Source: Delphinus delphis (Eukaryota; Chordata; Mammalia; Artiodactyla; Delphinidae). Taken from it: a stretch of 64,000 nucleotides of DNA. Under the pieces are notes generated by a model. That model did no database searches. It was not told the origin of the DNA and saw only the letters and a list, made by a program, of their open reading frames with translations. This document shows positions 59,446 to 64,000 of the stretch, in pieces. The position numbers were made by a program, and so were the translations under genes. Numbering within the stretch: position 1 is the stretch's first letter; each line of letters begins with the position of its first letter. The DNA lies in the NCBI RefSeq assembly GCF_949987515.2, contig NC_082694.2, forward strand, positions 11,897,958 through 11,961,957. Reading direction: 5' to 3'.

Positions 59446-60234
59446 GAGTTTCTCTTTTAAACAGCTTTCTAGTGTCTTCAAGGATGCTGCAGCAAGATTC
59501 AGCAGCTGGGGGACCAAAGGTACCCTCCATGTGGGGCTCCCCCTGGGGGAGAGCTAAGCCCCCAAACCTGCAGCGCCGTGCATGTAAACGGCAGCTGGGA
59601 GGTGGGCACAGGGCTCCTCTTCTCCCCAAGTCCTGAGCAGGAAAATTTTTGTCATAAGCCCAGTGGCGACCCCAGGGACAGAGCGAAAATAACTGAGTGG
59701 CCGCCTGACCTTGGACACAGAAGCTTCTGGAAAAGCAGAGTGGCTCAATGCCTGGCATTGTTAGGAGGCTAGGGGAAGCTGATTAAGTGCTCCCTGCTGC
59801 CTGGGGCCATCCTGAGACATGGGGGCCTGGGGACTGAGTAGTCCAGGGCCAGGTGTCTAAGTGGCAGGGCTGGGTGGGAGGGTGTAGGTCTTGGGGCAGG
59901 TCTTTCGCGGTGCTCCTCTGCGGGAAGCGGCCGGGAGCTCTCTCCCCACTCTGCTGGGGGGGTGGGGGCATGTGATAAGATGAAAGGGCTGCCCCTCCAT
60001 CCTGTCCCTGGAGCTGGACTGTGCTCCCAGGTCCATCGCCAGCCTTGCTCTGAAATGGCTCAAAACTCCTACCGGCCTTGCTGGTGGTTGGCCCTCACCC
60101 CTCTGCCTGGGATGAGAAACACACCCTCTCCATCCCCGTCCTCAGTGGCTCACCAAGCACCAGATCTGAGCCCCATCCATATGTGATCTCACCAGACCCC
60201 ACAGCCCGGGACGCAGGGGCCAAGGCCATGCTCA
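59446..60234. other. Unique-looking GC-rich non-coding sequence
   Basis: No repeat is recognised. Overlapping frames up to 108 codons lack known domains. Confidence 0.4.
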
Positions 60235-60360
60235 TGTCCCAGGAGAGGCAGGTGAGACCTTGAGAGGTAAGCGGCTGGCCACCGTCACACAGCTAGAGTC
60301 GCCGGGCTGGGCTGGAACCCAGGTCGCTGACTCGGCCCAAGCTTTATCCCTACAACTGAC
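60235..60360 (-). mobile_element. MIR SINE, ancient
   Basis: 'gtcacacagctagagtcg' followed by 'ctggaacccaggtcgctga' is the MIR core in reverse orientation. Confidence 0.7.
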
Positions 60361-60583
60361 CAGCGTCAGCCACAGGTGGTCTGTCTCGTAGGAAAGGCAC
60401 AGATTCCCAGTTGTTAGAAACATTCTGGTTAATGCTCAGAGTTTGGAGTTTCCTAACCATACAACCTGAACAGATGGTCTCAGCTCAGGGTACCAGGAGG
60501 TTAACATCAAAAATGGAGTAGGAGTACTAGTAATGGTGTAGTACAGATTCTACACTGAACACCTAGGTTTTGTTTTGTTTTGG

Positions 60584-60783
60584 TTTTTTTTCCGGTACGC
60601 GGGCCTCTCACTGTTGTGGCCTCTCCCGTTGCGGAACACAGGCTCCGGACGCGCAGGCCCAGCGGCCATGGCTCACGGGCCCAGCCGCTCCGCGGCATGT
60701 GGGATCTTCCCGGACCGGGGCACGAACCCGCGTCCCCTGCGTCGGCAGGCTGACTCTCAACCACTGCGCTACCGGGGAAGCCC
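60584..60783 (-). mobile_element. CHR-2-type tRNA-derived SINE, in an L1 tail
   Basis: This minus-strand copy is inserted at the poly(A)/poly(T) end of the L1 at 60784-61051. Its left flank is a (TTTTG)n tract that merges with both tails, so its own duplication (tgttttg/tgtttcg) is ambiguous. Confidence 0.92.
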
Positions 60784-61051
60784 TGTTTCGTTTTTTTTCA
60801 ATTGAAGTACAGTTGATTTACAATGTCGTGTTCATTTCTGCTTTACAGCAAAGTGACTCAATTTTCTATTCTTATCCACCGTGGTTTATCACAGGATACT
60901 GAATACAGTTCCCTGTGCTCTCCAGTAGGACCTTGCTGTTTATCCATTCTATATATAATTAGCAGTTTGCATCTGCTAATCCCAAACTCCCAATTCCTCC
61001 CTCCCCCATGCCCCTCCCCCTTGGCAACCACAAAACTGTTCTCTATTGAAG
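60784..61051 (-). mobile_element. LINE-1 3' end, 5'-truncated
   Basis: 'attgaagtacagttgattta', 'tggtttatcacaggatactg' and 'ctcccccttggcaaccaca' are the antisense L1 3'UTR. The duplication acctaggtttt lies at 60561-60571 and 61052-61062, outside both this L1 and the SINE sitting in its tail. That gives the insertion order L1 first, then SINE. Confidence 0.9.
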
Positions 61052-61062
61052 ACCTAGGTTTT

Positions 61063-61290
61063 AATCCCATGTTTGTGCTTCCTAATTAGCCCTTAGGTGT
61101 GGGCCTTTGGTCTTATTCATGGAGGTGGCTTAGAACTCACACAGACCCTTACAGGCCTCAGTCTCCCCGTCTAGACGGGAAGAGTAGCCCCAGCTCTCCC
61201 ATGGGGCGAGGGCTAAACGAGCCCAAGTGTGTGAAATGCTCAGCCCAGCCCCGGCCCGGACGGGTAATGACTGTTAGTATTAGTATTAGC
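61063..61290 (+). mobile_element. MIR SINE, ancient
   Basis: The MIR-like tail 'gtgtgaaatgctcagcccag' followed by 'ctgttagtattagtatta' suggests a sense MIR 3' region. The L1 with its SINE is inserted at its left side. A second MIR-like core ('ccatttcctcatcagcaaaa') follows at 61305-61390. Confidence 0.6.
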
Positions 61291-61390
61291 GTGAAAGGCA
61301 GTGGCCGGGGGCCAATCACTCAACCTCTGTGAGCTTCCATTTCCTCATCAGCAAAACAGGGAAATAAAAATAACCATGACACAGGAGGCT

Positions 61391-61659
61391 GGGAGGCTCA
61401 GAAGGAAAATCCTTGCAGGCGGTCAGTGATTTACACCCGCGGTAGCAACTTGTTCGAATCTCCTCTGAGCTTTTCACGGCTCGGTTAGACGCTTGCCGAC
61501 CGTTTCCCAAAGCTGAGCGTTACTGAGCACTGGCATCCCGATCTCTCCGCGTTTTTAAAGATGTCCAGACAGTTGTGTCTGAGAATGCAGTGCCCTGTCG
61601 GTCCCAGACCCCTCCCCCCACCTTGTTCTCCTTCTTGTGGGCTACATGGTCCGCTGTGG
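61391..61659. other. Unassigned non-coding sequence
   Basis: No recognised feature lies upstream of the promoter-like cluster. Confidence 0.4.
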
Positions 61660-62018
61660 CCAATGGAAACTCGTAGGAACAATGAATGGGAGACTTCGGG
61701 GGCGGGGCCAGCTCTAATCTCTACATCTTTGTGTGAATAGCAAAAGGAGCCCCTTCCCTGGGGTGGACATGCCGAGGATTGGGGACCCGGATGTGAGCTG
61801 GATCTTACCCCCAGCTCCTTGCTGTCAATAGCTGCCCCTCGTGCCCCTGACCTGTGTCCAGGCTGTGAACCTCTGTGTCAGGGGCAAAGCAGGGCTATAA
61901 AGGGACGGGAGAGAAGCCGGCCGAGCACGAGGCAGTCAGTAGAGTGGGGGTGTGGGGGCTGAAGGGCCCAGTCCCCGAGTCCCAGGTGCCACATGACCAG
62001 CTCTCGTCAGCACTCCAG
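61660..62018 (+). promoter_or_regulatory. Candidate Pol II promoter and first exon
   Basis: In order on the plus strand there is a CCAAT word at 61660-61664, an Sp1-type GC box gggggcggggcc at 61698-61709, and a canonical TATA word tataaagg at 61896-61903. About 25-30 bp on, a start site could fall near 61925-61935. A splice-donor-like CCAG|GTATGG then follows at 62015-62024, so a non-coding or short first exon of roughly 90 bp could end at 62018. This is motif reading only. The spacing between the GC box and TATA is wide, and an LTR origin is not excluded. Confidence 0.33.
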
Positions 62019-62134
62019 GTATGGGCCCACGAAGGCCAGGCCTTTCAACTGTTCAGAGAAGCCAGAAATCGAGATATCTATATAAAGCTTTCCCACTTTT
62101 AATGATCACTGTGCAGGTCAGAAAAACACATCTG

Positions 62135-62484
62135 GGGCTTCCCTGGTGGCGCGATGGTTGAGAATTCACCTGCCGATGCAGGGGACACGGGTTCGATCCT
62201 TGGTCCGGGAAGATCCCACATGCTGCAGAGCAACCAAGCCCGTGCGCCACAACTACTGAGCCTGCGCTCTAGAGCCCGCGAGCCACAACTACTGAGCCCA
62301 CATGCCACAACTACTGAGCCCGCGCACCTAGAGTCCCTGCTCTGCGGCAAGAGAAGCCTGCACACAGCAGCAAAAAGCAGCCCCTGCTCGCCGCAACCAG
62401 AGAAAGCCCACGTGCAGCAACGAAGACCCAACACAGCCAAAAATAAATAAATAAAATAAATTTATTTTAAAAAAAATAAAAGAA
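62135..62484 (+). mobile_element. CHR-1-type tRNA-derived SINE (long form)
   Basis: The head is GGGCTTCCCTGGTGGCGCGA, with B-box GGTTCGATCC. Three 'gccacaactactgagcc' repeats follow, then 'gccgcaaccagagaaagccc' and an (AAAT)n-rich tail. The perfect 15-bp duplication agaaaaacacatctg lies at 62120-62134 and 62485-62499. It is better preserved than the copy at 31373. Confidence 0.96.
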
Positions 62485-62499
62485 AGAAAAACACATCTG

Positions 62500-64000
62500 C
62501 AGTGGAATCATGGGTGGGGGCCACAGCCGGCTCCCCTGCTGCACTTGGCCTCAGTCATAACCATAACCCTGGCACCAGGGAGCAGGGATGTGCCCCTCCC
62601 TCCCCCCACTTTTCCTGAGGCTTCTGGCCCAATCACCCCGGGCTGACACTTCACTGTTCCCCATTCTAGCTCTCCTAGCTCAGGGGCTCCCCTTCTACGA
62701 CCACGTCTGTCCACTAAAAATGACTGCCACACCAAACCCTTGGCCGGCATCCACCTCCTCGCCCCAGAAGTCCTCAACCCCAAGCTGGCGCTCAATGGCT
62801 CCCTCCTGACTGCTTGAAGCCAAGAGACCCTTCCCTGCATGGCATCTGGTACCCAAGAGATATCTCTATGAACAAATCCACCAGGTGGGAGGTATCTGCG
62901 CCCCACCTCCCAGCTGGTGTCCCAGGACCCCAGGCACCAGCTCGTCACTCGAAGAGCAAATCCTGACCGTTCTGCTTCCTTGCCTTTGCTGTGGCTGTGC
63001 CTGCTGCATGTGACTCCCCCCTCCCCAGACCAGTCCTTCAAAACTTAGCACACGTCTCAATGCTTCCAGTGAGTCTTCTGGAAAGACCTACCTGCTCTTC
63101 CCAGATCCCTGCTGTCTCGAGGAGGGTTTGACACCAGCGATTTTATACTGGCTATCACTACCTCTCCAGGGCTGCATCCTTTTCCCCACTAGAGTTTGCT
63201 GGGCACCAGAGACCCACCTGCAGCCTAAAGTACTTTGGAGTTCTGTTTGTCCCGCACCCAGGAGGTGGTCACCAAGGGCTTAGGGAGAAACTAGGAAACT
63301 CGAGCCTTGCTTATCAACCAGCATTATCCACCATTTTTCCTTTCAAATCTCCAGAGGATGGCGAGCAGCATCTGTGTTTCCCTAATTCAGAGAGCAACAG
63401 TCCTCTTCGTCTGGCTCCACACCCGATGCCCTGCAGTGCTTGTTTCTACAAGGTCTGTCCTGGGTTTGCAGGAGGAACCAGAGAACCTTTGTGGGTGAGT
63501 GTGGCCTTGTATTTTGCTGCTGTTTTTGCGTGTGTGAGCTCCTGTTCGAGAAAAGATCCTTCCAAAAGCAACTCAGCCCGTGTGCCAAGGCCATGCTGAG
63601 CACACCCACCTGGCTCGCATAACTGTCAGACCAGGACTGGCAGTGCACTGCCCCGGGGACACCTGTGAACAGCCAAAGCCAACTTCCGGAGGAGGCCAGC
63701 GTGCAAGTGGGGTCATGCACGGGGATCCCAGAAAGGGTCTCTTCTGTGGTCTTGCCCTTCACTTCTCCACTCTGCTTTCTCCTTTCCATGATCAGCTGGA
63801 GAGTGACAAAAGTGGTTCTCAGCTCTCAGACGTTCTTCTCAGACAGGACTGTTGCCCAGTAGTGGTTCTGCAGAAAATTCCTATCTTCGGATTTTATAAG
63901 ATGCAACTTGAATCAAAGGGTTCTGTGATCAAAGATGTTTGGAGAACATTCAACAAACATTCATCATGTTTCTGCAGGACTTCTCAGTGCCTTTAATGTG
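62500..64000. other. Unique-looking non-coding sequence to the window end
   Basis: A 177-codon minus-strand frame at 62508-63041 has no recognised domain, is GC-driven and is not supported. 63020-63120 could be an L2 remnant. 63472-63494 has splice-like borders (see findings). Nothing else is recognised. Confidence 0.4.

Noticed and set aside
4054..60805. A recurring 60-130-residue 'protein' with phrases such as PADAGDAGSCPGPGRSHMPRSG or SRAQPLRGMWDLPGPGHEP at eleven places
   Set aside because: These are frames through the CHR-2 SINE read in either direction. The repetition comes from the SINE, and the frames start and stop in flanking sequence at random.
31373..62484. tRNA genes suggested by A-box and B-box words
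   Set aside because: They are the tRNA-derived heads of SINEs. No cloverleaf with acceptor stem pairing was seen, and each is followed by SINE body and tail.
62508..63041. A 177-codon minus-strand frame near the right end
   Set aside because: The sequence is GC-rich with overlapping frames on the other strand. No recognisable domain is present, and composition alone can explain the length.

Overview
This is non-coding mammalian nuclear DNA. Its repeat content points to a cetacean, most likely a toothed whale. Eleven copies of a roughly 210-bp tRNA-Glu-derived SINE of the CHR-2 type are present, with a head reading GGGCTTCCCTGGTGGCGCAG and a tail of GTGAGAGGCCCGCGTACCGC plus poly(A). Two longer CHR-1-type SINEs and four related tRNA-derived SINEs accompany them. 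These CHR families are known from cetaceans and hippos, and the short CHR-2 form is expanded in cetaceans. No bacterial-style gene, no complete host protein-coding gene and no functional RNA gene could be supported. The species call rests on recognising the SINEs by eye, not on a search.

Layout. 1-534 is unassigned. 535-8920 is an old minus-strand L1 mosaic. It is cut by a younger L1 (840-1523), by three minus-strand SINEs, and by a plus-strand piece that looks like an L1 5'UTR (5501-6603). 9270-9825 is an L1 3' end carrying a plus-strand SINE. 9826-18300 is mostly unique sequence with two microsatellites, a 57-bp tandem dimer, a SINE and a possible inverted-repeat-ended element (15640-16640). 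18300-23310 is a plus-strand old L1 holding a cleanly inserted 1.9-kb younger L1 with a 15-bp target-site duplication (TSD), followed by two minus-strand L1 fragments. 23311-27889 is largely unique with one MIR. 27890-32530 is a decayed, near full-length plus-strand L1 carrying a CHR-1 SINE. 32531-40044 alternates unique sequence with SINEs, L1 3' ends, a MIR and a probable LTR. 40045-46610 is two decayed minus-strand L1s with nested SINEs. 46611-64000 is GC-richer. It holds SINEs, L1 3' ends, MIRs, two LTR-like segments, a pair of short hAT-type DNA transposons in opposite orientation with recognisable 8-bp TSDs, and a TATA/GC-box/CCAAT arrangement near 61660-62018. That arrangement is the best candidate for a host gene start.

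Function. Every longer protein-like reading frame I recognised belongs to a retrotransposon: L1 ORF2 remnants, or frames running through SINEs. None is intact. The two ORF2 reverse-transcriptase regions I checked have lost the FADD box, and the youngest copies are 5'-truncated downstream of it. The window therefore reads as intergenic or intronic sequence, about half of it recognisable repeats by rough addition, and it records layered insertions: ancient MIR and L1M, then hAT and LTR elements, then younger L1s and CHR SINEs. I found no convincing new biological system. The items most worth checking are the candidate promoter at 61660-62018, the inverted-repeat element at 15640-16640, the oppositely oriented L1 5'UTR segment at 5501-6603, and the hAT pair.
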